Source: an uncultured Pelagibacteraceae bacterium
Lineage (GTDB): Bacteria; Pseudomonadota; Alphaproteobacteria; Pelagibacterales; Pelagibacteraceae
Assembly: GCA_902533955.1 (NCBI GenBank)
Contig: CACANV010000007.1
Location: forward strand, 1 to 18,295
Reading direction: 5' to 3'
DNA: 18,295 bases
In this document: in pieces, positions 7,432 to 15,631 of the stretch
Layout of the letters: each line of letters opens with the position of its first letter
Numbering within the stretch: the stretch's first letter is position 1
Notes under the pieces: model-generated
What the model was told of the DNA's origin: nothing
What the model saw: only the letters and a program-made list of their open reading frames with translations
Databases searched by the model: none
Position numbers and translations under genes: made by a program

Positions 7432-9045
7432 ATGAACAAATTATCAAAATTTTTTGATGAAACTTTAGTTGATTTAGGTAGACAATTTAAATTGAGTTAC
7501 TTGCCACCATTGATGATTTATATGGCAGCAGGTATTTCAGGTTTAACAGGTATAGTAGGGATTTTTTTTGTAAAAGATTATCTAAATCTTTCTGCTGCAT
7601 TTCTGGCTGGTCTAGGTTTTTGGGCAGGAATTCCTTGGGCTTTAAAAATGCCATTGGGACATTTAGTAGATTTAATTTGGAAAAAAAAAAATTACATGGT
7701 TTTTATTGGTGCTGCTTTAATCAGTTTAAGTTTATTAATTATGTATGGACTAATTATTCATACAGAGTTCATGTCATCAAAGTTAAAAATTGAAAGTTGG
7801 TTTGTTATAAGTGTTTTGTTAGCACCGGTTGGGTATGTCGTACAAGATGTAGTTGCTGATGCTATGACAGTTGAGGCTGTGCCTTTAGTTAACAACAGAG
7901 GTAATAAATATAGTAAAGATCAAATAAAACTTATGCATACCACAATGCAAACTTTAGGAAGATTTGCAATAATTGGTGGTACAGTTCTAGTGGCTCTAGC
8001 AAATGTCATTTTATTTAAAGGAGTTGATGGATTAGATCAATCAGAAAAAATACAATTGTATGGTTCTATATATATTTATGCTTTGATAATACCAATCGTC
8101 TCAGTTTTAGGTGTATTTTTTGCTTCCTATTTAAAAAAACAAAAGAAGAATAAATTAATAAAGCAAGGGATGTCGGGAAAAGAAGATAATATTGAACACG
8201 GAAAAACAAAAGTAAATTGGTGGATATTAGGAGGAAGTCTAGTATTTGTAATTTTTACTCTTGGAGTAGGTGTTTTTAAAATTCCATATGCTCAAGAAAT
8301 AGTATTTGTGGGTTCCATGATTATCATTTTATTTTTAATGAACAAATTAATTAAAGAATTGCCTAAAAATTTAAGATTAACAATAGTTGGAACTGCGGTA
8401 ATTATTTTTATATTTAGAGCAATGCCTGGCCCCGGGCCTGGATTGTCATGGTTTGAAATTGATGTGCTAAAATTTAACGAACAATTTTTTTCAGTTTTAT
8501 CACTATTGGCATCAATTTTAACATTATTAGGAATAATTCTACTTAGACCTTTCATGGCTAACAATTCTATAGCCAAAATTATAGTTATTTTATCTATTGC
8601 AGGAGCAATTTTGTTTTTACCAAGTGTTGGTATGTACTATGGTTTTCATAATTGGACATCGTCTATATCTGGTGGAATTATTGATGCTAAATTTATTGCA
8701 ATAATTAATACTGCTTTAGAGTCCCCTCTTGGTCAAGTATCAATGATTCCTTTGTTAGCTTGGATTGCAAAAAATGCACCTGTTCATTTAAAAGCTACTT
8801 TTTTTGCCGTATTTGCATCTTTTACCAATTTAGCTCTCTCAGCAAGCTCATTAGGAACTAAATATCTAAATGAAATTTTTACAATTACAAGAGAGGTTAA
8901 AGATAAAGTTACTAATGCTATATTAACCACTGCCGATTATTCCGAATTGGGTATACTGTTAATAACAGTCACTTTTATTACTTTAGTTATACCGATATTA
9001 TTTGTGATTTTTATTCAAAAAACAAAAATTAAAACTTCAGAGTAA
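7432..9045 (+). CDS. MFS transporter, BT1 (folate/biopterin transporter) family
   Basis: 537-residue inner-membrane carrier with about 12-14 predicted helices. BT1-family features: FFVKDYLNLSAAFLA (45-59), PWALKMPLGHLVD (68-80) between the first helices, QDVVADAMTVEAV (138-150) equivalent to the family's D-x-x-x-D-x-x-V-E block, and MPGPGPGLSW (331-340) followed by IDVL. A Lys-rich cytoplasmic loop (about 236-260) separates the two halves. Characterised relatives carry folates, pterins or amino acids; the substrate here is unknown. It follows the GNAT gene by 20 nt and its end is convergent with the sugar locus, 22 nt apart. Family fairly confident, substrate not. Confidence 0.75.
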   Translation: MNKLSKFFDETLVDLGRQFKLSYLPPLMIYMAAGISGLTGIVGIFFVKDYLNLSAAFLAGLGFWAGIPWALKMPLGHLVDLIWKKKNYMVFIGAALISLSLLIMYGLIIHTEFMSSKLKIESWFVISVLLAPVGYVVQDVVADAMTVEAVPLVNNRGNKYSKDQIKLMHTTMQTLGRFAIIGGTVLVALANVILFKGVDGLDQSEKIQLYGSIYIYALIIPIVSVLGVFFASYLKKQKKNKLIKQGMSGKEDNIEHGKTKVNWWILGGSLVFVIFTLGVGVFKIPYAQEIVFVGSMIIILFLMNKLIKELPKNLRLTIVGTAVIIFIFRAMPGPGPGLSWFEIDVLKFNEQFFSVLSLLASILTLLGIILLRPFMANNSIAKIIVILSIAGAILFLPSVGMYYGFHNWTSSISGGIIDAKFIAIINTALESPLGQVSMIPLLAWIAKNAPVHLKATFFAVFASFTNLALSASSLGTKYLNEIFTITREVKDKVTNAILTTADYSELGILLITVTFITLVIPILFVIFIQKTKIKTSE

Positions 9046-9067
9046 TTTTGTCTAAATAAAACTATAA

Positions 9068-10108
9068 TTAAATTTTAATTTTTTTACCTGATTTTGTGCT
9101 TTTGGTAATAGCATCAAAAATTTTTAGAGAAATTAAGCCATCATTTCCATTAACTTTTGGTTTGGTTTTTCCTTTAACAACATCGCAGAAATGATTTATT
9201 TGATTAGTTAAAGTGTTGTTATCTAATTTCATTTTTTCATCTTTGTTATAAATTTTTTTCCACCAGCTTCTTTCTTTTTTATTGTACCAAAATTTAAAAT
9301 TTGGGAATTGTAAAGATCCTTTGGTTCCTCCGATAAAATATGCAGACTGATTTGTTAGTGGATATGCTGGATTTTCACCCGCTGTTAACTCATAACTCCA
9401 AGGAGAAACAATAGTGTCAGATATATTTAATGTACATAAGGCTCCAGAGCGAAAAACTAAATTTACTACAGCCGTGTCTTCAACATTAAATTTGCGAATT
9501 GAGTTTGAAGTATAGGCTTGAACATATTTTACTGGGCCCAATAAATAACAAATTAAATCAATGTCATGAACTAAATTAATTGCTAATGGACCTCCTCCTT
9601 TTTTAATTCTCCATATTTCTTTGTAATAATCTTTATGTTTATATAACCAGCATAAACCATTTACAGAAACAATTTTTCCCAAACTACCTGAAAGAATTTT
9701 TTTTTTAACTTTTGATACTATTGAGCTATGTCTTCTGTGATAGCCAATTAAAACAGGTGTATTGTTTTTTTTGGAACTGTTAATTATTTTTTTTGCAGAT
9801 TGAATGTTATCTGAAATTGGTTTTTCTAAAAGCACTGGTATTTTTTTTTTTAACAAACTTATTGTATGCTTTTCATGTAATTTATTAGGTGTTGCTATTA
9901 TAACTGCATCAGGCTTATTTTTATGTAATTTATTTATATTCTTGTATAAAGGTATTTTATATTTTTCAGCTAAATCAAAAGCTTTTTTACTAACATCTAC
10001 AATCGAATGAGGGCTTGCTTTTTTTGATTTTTTTATAGCAATTAAATGTTGTTTGCCCATTAATCCAATGCCAATTACTGAGATTTTTGTTTTTTTTTTA
10101 TTTAACAT
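9068..10108 (-). CDS. Gfo/Idh/MocA-family NAD(P)-dependent oxidoreductase
   Basis: 346 residues, typical for the family. N-terminal Rossmann fold with VIGIGLMG (11-18), an acidic residue after beta-2 (Asp39 in SIVDVS) suggesting NAD preference, IATPNKLH (71-78), and the family signature EKP (95-97). The C-terminal alpha/beta domain contains GGGPLAINLVHDIDLICYLL (171-190), with the usual catalytic His at 181. Relatives oxidise C1, C3 or other hydroxyls of sugars, inositols and sugar acids, or interconvert sugar epimers. Last gene of the sugar locus; its ATG overlaps the mutarotase stop by 11 nt. Its substrate is probably the transported sugar or a derivative, by context only. Confidence 0.85.
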   Translation of the reverse strand: MLNKKKTKISVIGIGLMGKQHLIAIKKSKKASPHSIVDVSKKAFDLAEKYKIPLYKNINKLHKNKPDAVIIATPNKLHEKHTISLLKKKIPVLLEKPISDNIQSAKKIINSSKKNNTPVLIGYHRRHSSIVSKVKKKILSGSLGKIVSVNGLCWLYKHKDYYKEIWRIKKGGGPLAINLVHDIDLICYLLGPVKYVQAYTSNSIRKFNVEDTAVVNLVFRSGALCTLNISDTIVSPWSYELTAGENPAYPLTNQSAYFIGGTKGSLQFPNFKFWYNKKERSWWKKIYNKDEKMKLDNNTLTNQINHFCDVVKGKTKPKVNGNDGLISLKIFDAITKSTKSGKKIKI

Positions 10109-11081
10109 TATATTTAGTGAAATATTTATACTTTTTTTTTGGTTTAATTAAAGTACTTGGAAAATTTTTTTTATTAGGTGAATCTGGAAAAAATTGTGTT
10201 TCTAAACATATGCCTTGATATGGAAATAATTTTTTTTTATATTTTAATTTTTGAGCAGTATATAGCTGTACACCTGGTAGATTTGAAAAAATATTTAATT
10301 TTATTTTAGAATTATTTGATTTTAAAGAACCAACATAATTATTTTTATTTTTTTTAATAACATATGTCGTATCAAATCCATTTTTTTTAATCTCATTTAA
10401 AGTATAATTTTTTTTTTTTGATGGAATAAAATTTAATTTTTTTTTTATTTCTGCAAATTTTCTGAAATCATATGATGAATTTAACACATTGTTTATTTTG
10501 CCAGTAGGTATCAAAAATTTATTAACATCCAGATAAGTAAAGGAATTTAATTTTAATTCATGATTTAGAATATTTATTTTTTTATTTAAATTTAAGTTCC
10601 AATAACTATGATTTGTCAAATTTATATGAGTTTGTTTATCTGAAATATACTCATAAAAAATAAAAAAATTATTTTTTTTTAATTCATATATGCATTTAAC
10701 TTTTATATTTCCAGGAAATCCTTGATCTAAATGTTTAGAATTTAATTCATAAATAATTTTATTTTTTGTAAAATTATTTATTTTCCATATCAATCTATAA
10801 AAACCTTTTTTTCCACCGTGTAGTGTATTTTTACCTTCATTTTTATTTGTAAAATATTTTTTATTACCAATTTGAAATTTTCCATTAGAAATCCTACCAG
10901 CATATCTACCACAAGTTGACCCAACGTGAGGATGTTTATATTTATAATTTTTTTTAGATCCTAAGTTTAAAATTAAGTTTAATTTTTTAGGTTTATAAAT
11001 AACTTCATAAAGCGTTGCACCAATATTTAGTGTTTTTATTTTGTAAAATTCATTTTCTATTATTGATGATTTTATATTCAC
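10098..11081 (-). CDS. Aldose 1-epimerase (mutarotase), GalM family
   Basis: Interconverts alpha and beta anomers of aldoses, supplying the anomer needed by the sugar kinase or 1-dehydrogenase. 327 residues. Visible GalM landmarks: CGRYAGRISNGKF (57-69), TLHGG (86-90), the catalytic base/acid region LTNHSYWNL with His158, the FDTTY loop with Asp237, and ICLETQFFPDSPN with the catalytic Glu294. Strikingly Lys/Asn-rich (about 60 Lys of 327) with many T-homopolymer runs in the DNA, more extreme than the TRAP genes upstream. No signal peptide, so cytoplasmic, unlike some secreted mutarotases. Nine nt after the SDR gene, and overlaps the Gfo gene. Confidence 0.9.
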   Translation of the reverse strand: MNIKSSIIENEFYKIKTLNIGATLYEVIYKPKKLNLILNLGSKKNYKYKHPHVGSTCGRYAGRISNGKFQIGNKKYFTNKNEGKNTLHGGKKGFYRLIWKINNFTKNKIIYELNSKHLDQGFPGNIKVKCIYELKKNNFFIFYEYISDKQTHINLTNHSYWNLNLNKKINILNHELKLNSFTYLDVNKFLIPTGKINNVLNSSYDFRKFAEIKKKLNFIPSKKKNYTLNEIKKNGFDTTYVIKKNKNNYVGSLKSNNSKIKLNIFSNLPGVQLYTAQKLKYKKKLFPYQGICLETQFFPDSPNKKNFPSTLIKPKKKYKYFTKYNVK

Positions 11082-11090
11082 AAGAAAATG

Positions 11091-11852
11091 CTATAATTTT
11101 CCTTTGTCAACTACGTAAGATTGGTTGGTACATCCAGAAGATTGATCCGAAGAAAAAAACAATACTGCTTTTGCTATATCTGAAGGAAGTAATTTGTGTT
11201 TTAGGCATTGATCTTCCATTAATTTTTTTTCTGCTTGAGGTGTTAACCATTTTTCTATTTGTCTCCTTGTCATTGTCCACCCAGGCACTACTGTATTTAC
11301 TCTAATATTATATTCGCCTAAATCTTTGGCAAAAGATCTTGTTAATCCTTCAACTCCTGCTTTGGCCGCTGTATATGCTGGCATTCCACCCATCCCAACC
11401 ATCCAAGACAATGACCCTATATTAACAATTACTCCTTTTTTTTCTTTTATCATACCTTCTTTTGCGGACTGCACAGAAAAGAAAAAATGCCTTAAATTAA
11501 TGTTTATTCTTTCATTCCAAAATTCTTCTGTGACTTCATCTATTGAGTGTCTTTCGTCATTAGCTGCATTATTAATTAATATATTTATGGAGCCTTTTTT
11601 TTTAATAATTCCTTTTATTGTACTTTGAAGTTTTTTTATATCTAGAAGGTTACACTCAATAAATGTAGGAATTTTATAATTTTTTTTTTTTATTTCTTTA
11701 ACTAATTTATTTGACTCCTTAATATTTATATCAACAAAGTAAACTTCTGAACCTTGTTCGCAAAAATGTTCAACAATTGAAGCTCCGATACCAGTTCCTC
11801 CTCCACTAATAAAAACTCTTTTATTTTCTAAATCAAAATATTTTACTTTCAT
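11091..11852 (-). CDS. SDR sugar 1-dehydrogenase, similar to Caulobacter XylB
   Basis: Classical short-chain dehydrogenase, 253 residues: cofactor loop SGGGTGIG (16-23), Asp41 after beta-2 (NAD preference), NNAANDERH (94-102), catalytic Ser147, Tyr160 and Lys164 in GSLSW and AYTAAK, and VVPGWTMTRRQ (188-198). The N-D-x-R-H block, NINLRH (117-122), the QCLK segment and the ending resemble, from memory, Caulobacter crescentus D-xylose 1-dehydrogenase (XylB), which oxidises aldoses to lactones. It is therefore a good candidate for the first oxidation step of this locus; whether the substrate is a pentose or a 6-deoxyhexose cannot be told. Five nt after the ROK kinase and nine nt before the mutarotase gene. 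Confidence 0.85.
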   Translation of the reverse strand: MKVKYFDLENKRVFISGGGTGIGASIVEHFCEQGSEVYFVDINIKESNKLVKEIKKKNYKIPTFIECNLLDIKKLQSTIKGIIKKKGSINILINNAANDERHSIDEVTEEFWNERININLRHFFFSVQSAKEGMIKEKKGVIVNIGSLSWMVGMGGMPAYTAAKAGVEGLTRSFAKDLGEYNIRVNTVVPGWTMTRRQIEKWLTPQAEKKLMEDQCLKHKLLPSDIAKAVLFFSSDQSSGCTNQSYVVDKGKL

Positions 11853-11857
11853 TTTCT

Positions 11858-12751
11858 CTAAACCCTTCCCAGGCTTGCCGCACCTCTAACACCACTCGAG
11901 TCACCAAATTTATTTTTTAACACATAGGTATTAACTGTATCACTAAAAACATATTTTTTTAATTTTGCATTAATATTTCCATATATCTGCTTCATATTTG
12001 AAACTCCTCCTCCTAATATAATTACACCAGGATCAATTATATTTATCACTTGAGATAATCCTCTAGCCAAATAATCTAAATATTCATAAATAAATTCTAA
12101 AGATTTTTCATCTCCATTATTTGCGTTCTCCTGAATTATTTTTGCATCAAGTTCAATATTATGTAAATCATAAAAATGTTTAGAAAATCCTGGCCCTGAT
12201 AGGTATGTTTCAATACATCCTTTTTTCCCACAATAACAATCATGTCTCTTCCACTTATCATTAGAACCTATTGACATTTGATTATGTCCCCATTCTCCAG
12301 TAATATTATTAAATCCACTTACAATTTTGTTATTAATAACTAAACCGCCACCTACGCCAGTTCCAATAATTACACCAAAAACAATTTCATGATTGATGCC
12401 TGCTCCATCATAAGACTCTGACAAAGCAAAACAGTTTGCATCATTTGCTAAAAAAATTTTTCTATTAAGTCTTAATTCAATATCTTTTTTGAGAGGTCTA
12501 TCGTTAAGCCAAGTTGAATTTCCACCTTTAATACAATTTGTTTCTTTAGATAATGCCCCTGGAGATCCAACTCCAACGCTACAATTTTTTTGATGCTTCT
12601 TTTCTAAATAATTTACTAATTCACATACGGTATCTAAGGTTCCATTATAATTTTTAGGAGTCTCTTTTCTTATTCTTTCTATTTCATTTCCATTTTTATC
12701 TATTATAATGGATTCAGTTTTTGTGCCTCCTAGATCTATTCCTATATGCAT
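11858..12751 (-). CDS. ROK-family sugar kinase (Mak fructokinase-like)
   Basis: ATP-dependent hexose kinase of the ROK family, 297 residues. Phosphate-1 loop DLGGTK (6-11), LANDANCFAL with the catalytic Asp104, and the phosphate-2 loop GTGVGGG (131-137 region). The ROK zinc site is complete: His156 in GEWGHN, then Cys172, Cys174 and Cys179 in CYCGKKGC. ETYLSGPGF after the zinc site resembles E. coli Mak (fructokinase) and NagK; Mak is the closer match from memory. A ROK kinase beside a sugar 1-dehydrogenase is odd for a purely non-phosphorylative route; it may phosphorylate a downstream keto sugar or an alternative substrate. About 96 nt separate it from the EamA gene upstream, so an internal promoter is possible (TTGATA-16-TAAATT on the minus strand is a weak candidate). 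Confidence 0.88.
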   Translation of the reverse strand: MHIGIDLGGTKTESIIIDKNGNEIERIRKETPKNYNGTLDTVCELVNYLEKKHQKNCSVGVGSPGALSKETNCIKGGNSTWLNDRPLKKDIELRLNRKIFLANDANCFALSESYDGAGINHEIVFGVIIGTGVGGGLVINNKIVSGFNNITGEWGHNQMSIGSNDKWKRHDCYCGKKGCIETYLSGPGFSKHFYDLHNIELDAKIIQENANNGDEKSLEFIYEYLDYLARGLSQVINIIDPGVIILGGGVSNMKQIYGNINAKLKKYVFSDTVNTYVLKNKFGDSSGVRGAASLGRV

Positions 12752-12847
12752 AATTAATATTTGCTGTGTCTATGTGTAAATCATTTTTAATTTATTAATT
12801 TAAAACTTATATCAAAGATTTATATTTACAATCTATTGAAATAAATT

Positions 12848-13720
12848 TTAAGTATAGCTTTCATTTTTATTTTTTTTAATTGAGAAATAAAGTCTTAGAA
12901 TAACACCAATTAAAATAAATGAACCTCCAATAAATACATTTAATGATGGTATATCATTTATAAAAAAATATGCCCAGATAGGGCCCAAAACAGCTTCTAA
13001 TAACATGGTAAGACCAATCACTGCAGATGAAATATATTTAGATGCTAAAATTAATAAGATAAATGGTAATCCGTTTTGAAAAACACCAGCTATTAAGGCT
13101 AATAAAAAATCGTGTTTAGAAACAATTATACTATCGCAAATTAAGAAAGCATATGCAGTTACTAAAATAGAACCTATAAATCCAGATAAAGTTAAATCAG
13201 AGTTAGGAAATTTTTTTACAAGTATAACTATTCCTGCAAAACATAGAGGCATTGCTAAAGCAATTAAATTGCCTGTTAAATCTCCAACATTTATAGAATT
13301 TAAAAAAATTATTATTACTCCTGCAACAGAAATTAAAATTGCAATAAAAGTTATAAAATCAAATTTTTCTCTTAAAAATAAAAAACCAAACAAAGATAAA
13401 AAAATTACTTGTGTTGTCATTATAAAATTTACATTGGCAACACTAGTATTTAGCATTGAATATACATAAGCAATAAATCCAAAAAATAATCCGACACCCA
13501 TAAACAATGATACTAAACTAGATTTAAAAATAGATTTAATAAAATTATCTTTATATTTAAATAATAAAAAAAAAAATATGGTTAAAGCAAAAAAAATTTG
13601 TCTCCAAAAAAGTATTTGCCATGGATTTTGTGTTTCAAATGATTTTATAATTAAACCACCAAAACTTACCAAAAAAACTCCAATAAAAATAATTGTGCCT
13701 CCAAAAAATTTTTTATTCAT
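12848..13720 (-). CDS. EamA/DMT-superfamily transporter
   Basis: 290-residue inner-membrane protein with about ten hydrophobic helices in two EamA repeats (roughly 1-138 and 150-285). The FWRQIFFALTIFF block (38-50) and FLREKFD (115-121), the loop ending the first repeat, are typical of drug/metabolite transporters. A cytoplasmic Lys-rich tail ends the protein. Relatives export amino acids, metabolites or sugars, or import nucleotide-like solutes; the substrate here is unknown. It follows dctM by 16 nt, so it is probably on the TRAP transcript and may export an overflow product or import a related compound. Confidence 0.85.
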   Translation of the reverse strand: MNKKFFGGTIIFIGVFLVSFGGLIIKSFETQNPWQILFWRQIFFALTIFFFLLFKYKDNFIKSIFKSSLVSLFMGVGLFFGFIAYVYSMLNTSVANVNFIMTTQVIFLSLFGFLFLREKFDFITFIAILISVAGVIIIFLNSINVGDLTGNLIALAMPLCFAGIVILVKKFPNSDLTLSGFIGSILVTAYAFLICDSIIVSKHDFLLALIAGVFQNGLPFILLILASKYISSAVIGLTMLLEAVLGPIWAYFFINDIPSLNVFIGGSFILIGVILRLYFSIKKNKNESYT

Positions 13721-13736
13721 AAATTTTTATTTATTT

Positions 13737-15056
13737 TTAACCTTTTAATAAAGAAGGTAGGAAAAGCACTATATCAGGATATAAAACTAAAATGGTTACA
13801 GCTAATATTTGTAAAAGAATAAAAGGTATTACACCTCTAAAAATATCAAATAGAGATATATTGGGTGGAGCAACACTTTTTATATAAAAACATGCTGGCC
13901 CAAATGGAGGTGAGACAAATCCAATTTGCATATTAAGACTAAATAATACACCATACCAAACAGGGCTATACCCTAACTGAATAATAATTGGCAAAAAAAT
14001 TGGTGATGTTAAAAGAAGTATTCCAATCCAATCCATAAACATGCCAAGTAAAATTAAGATTAACATCATTGTTAAAACTATTCCTATTGGTTCAAATGGT
14101 AAGCCCAACACAAGCTCTTTTAAATATTTGGTTCCACCCATAATACTAAAAACACCAATAAGACTTGTTGAACCCATAGTTAACCAGAAAAGTCTACCGG
14201 TTACACTTAGAGTGTATGTAAAACAATCTCTTAAAAAATTGAAATTTACTTTTCTTCTTTTAAACGCAATTAACAGAGCTGCCAATGCACCAGTTGCAGC
14301 AGTTTCTGTAACAGTTGCAATACCTCCGTAAATACTTGTCATTATCCAAAGAGCTATTAGACCAGGTGCAGCTAATTTTTTTAGTAGTTTTACTCTTTCA
14401 TTAAAAGGGGGTAAATCTTCCTCTCTTCTTCTAGGTCCTTTAGATGGATCAAAATAACATACTGTAATAATATAAATTATATAAAATCCCGCCAACATAA
14501 AACCAGGAATAAAAGAAGCTAAGAATAATGAGCCAGTATCAACTCCTGCTTCTAGTGCGAAAAAAATCAAAATGATTGATGGTGGTATCATAGTGCCAAG
14601 ACCTCCTCCAACACAAATCAATCCGACAGACATGTGTTTGTTGTAACCTAGTCTTAAAAGTTGAGGCAATGCAACAAGTCCAAGCATAAGCAGTTCACCT
14701 CCTGCAATTCCAGTAATGGCTGCTAGAAAAACAGCTGCTACCATTGTTTGAACTCCAACACCTCCTGGAATTGAGTTACCCCAGACTGACATTGCATCAA
14801 ACAAATCTCTAGCAATACCGGACTTTTCCATAAAAGTTGACATCAAAATAAATAAGGGGACAGCCACCAATGTATATTCGACAATTAATGTATACATTCT
14901 TGAAGCTACTAATGGCAGTGCATTTGGCCCAATAAACACAACTGCTCCAACAAGCGCTATCGAAATTGTTATAAATGCTAATGGAAGACCTAACATCATT
15001 AGGAAAATCATTGACCCAAGCATTACTAAAGTTGCTGTTTCTACCGGTATATCCAT
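13737..15056 (-). CDS. dctM: TRAP transporter large permease subunit (DctM)
   Basis: 439-residue, about 12-helix permease that moves solute with sodium, in complex with DctQ. Characteristic blocks: GLPLAF (23-28), GGGLGTMIPPSIILIFFALE (about 158-177), TVTETAATGA in the middle, GMFMDWIGILLLTSPIFLP, and the MQIGFVSPPFGPACFYIKS segment near the C-terminus. These fit the DctM subgroup of the TakP/2-oxo-acid and mannitol/chloroaromatic annotation class. One base separates its ATG from the dctQ stop, so the two are co-translated. The substrate is set by DctP, not by this subunit. Confidence 0.93.
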   Translation of the reverse strand: MDIPVETATLVMLGSMIFLMMLGLPLAFITISIALVGAVVFIGPNALPLVASRMYTLIVEYTLVAVPLFILMSTFMEKSGIARDLFDAMSVWGNSIPGGVGVQTMVAAVFLAAITGIAGGELLMLGLVALPQLLRLGYNKHMSVGLICVGGGLGTMIPPSIILIFFALEAGVDTGSLFLASFIPGFMLAGFYIIYIITVCYFDPSKGPRRREEDLPPFNERVKLLKKLAAPGLIALWIMTSIYGGIATVTETAATGALAALLIAFKRRKVNFNFLRDCFTYTLSVTGRLFWLTMGSTSLIGVFSIMGGTKYLKELVLGLPFEPIGIVLTMMLILILLGMFMDWIGILLLTSPIFLPIIIQLGYSPVWYGVLFSLNMQIGFVSPPFGPACFYIKSVAPPNISLFDIFRGVIPFILLQILAVTILVLYPDIVLFLPSLLKG

Positions 15057-15057
15057 T

Positions 15058-15564
15058 TTATTTTGAAGATTTAATTTTAATAATATGTTTATATAAATTT
15101 ACCATAAACTGCATTCCCATTAAAAATGCTGCTATACCTATCATCGGTTTAACAATTCCTGGTCCAGGAGAATCCATGCCAGTTCCACTTGTTTCCCAAT
15201 TAAGTAAAGCAGCCCAACCCCAGGGTAAGCAAGCATAACAAAGGACAAAACATACAATACATGCAAATACGATATTGAAAATCTGAATAGCATTTTTTAT
15301 TTTTTTTGGTAATTGATCGAGTATTGTTGTAATAGAAATATGCGCTTGTTGATGTGTAACATATGGACCTGCCATACAGATTGCAGCACCAGATAAATAA
15401 ATACAAGTTTCAAAAACCCAATTTGTAGGATTGTTAAATACATATCTCATTAAAACTTCGTAAGATGTAAAAAAAACAATAAAAATATAAAATGTAGAGG
15501 CAAAATTACCAAGATACTTTGATAATGAGTCAATAAAATTAAAAAATATTTCTATTATTTTCAT
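15058..15564 (-). CDS. dctQ: TRAP transporter small permease subunit (DctQ)
   Basis: 168-residue membrane protein with four helices (about 20-40, 50-70, 88-112 and 130-155). The signature YEVLMRYVFNNPTNWVFE (35-52) after helix 1 is the DctQ hallmark, and HQQAHISI follows helix 2. A PGPG segment lies before helix 4. It supports DctM assembly. Directly upstream of dctM (one-base gap) and 67 nt downstream of dctP, with a strong hairpin in that gap that probably lowers its expression relative to dctP. ATG at 15564; no strong Shine-Dalgarno is apparent. Confidence 0.92.
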   Translation of the reverse strand: MKIIEIFFNFIDSLSKYLGNFASTFYIFIVFFTSYEVLMRYVFNNPTNWVFETCIYLSGAAICMAGPYVTHQQAHISITTILDQLPKKIKNAIQIFNIVFACIVCFVLCYACLPWGWAALLNWETSGTGMDSPGPGIVKPMIGIAAFLMGMQFMVNLYKHIIKIKSSK

Positions 15565-15589
15565 AAATTATTTAGAGAAGTTAAGTAAG

Positions 15590-15621
15590 AAGCAGCCAAT
15601 AATAAAAATTATTGGCTGCTT
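15590..15621 (-). terminator. dctP-dctQ intercistronic hairpin (attenuator or mRNA stabiliser)
   Basis: Perfect 14-bp inverted repeat: AAGCAGCCAATAAT (15590-15603), a 4-nt loop, ATTATTGGCTGCTT (15608-15621). It lies 10 nt after the dctP stop in the direction of transcription and ends 25 nt before the dctQ start. No long U tract follows in either direction, so complete termination is unlikely. Such stems after a binding-protein gene commonly raise its mRNA level above that of the permease genes, by partial termination or 3' end protection. Confidence 0.8.
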
Positions 15622-15631
15622 AAATCAAAGT

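Noticed and set aside
8421..8445. GC-rich, near-palindromic patch (GGCCCCGGGCC) in AT-rich DNA
   Set aside because: It encodes the conserved Pro-Gly repeat of the BT1-type transporter (MPGPGPG, 331-337); Pro and Gly codons explain the composition and the apparent symmetry.
9066..9081. AT-only inverted repeat followed by T run near the end of the MFS and Gfo genes
   Set aside because: Stem of five or six A-T pairs partly inside the Gfo coding end; too weak to call a bidirectional terminator.
14041..14331. 96-codon frame antisense to dctM
   Set aside because: Opposite strand of clearly conserved permease blocks; sequence looks like reverse-complement shadow.
15200..15406. 68-codon Cys/Tyr-rich frame overlapping dctQ on the same strand
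   Set aside because: Out-of-frame reading of dctQ; the Cys richness comes from shifted codons, with no independent support.
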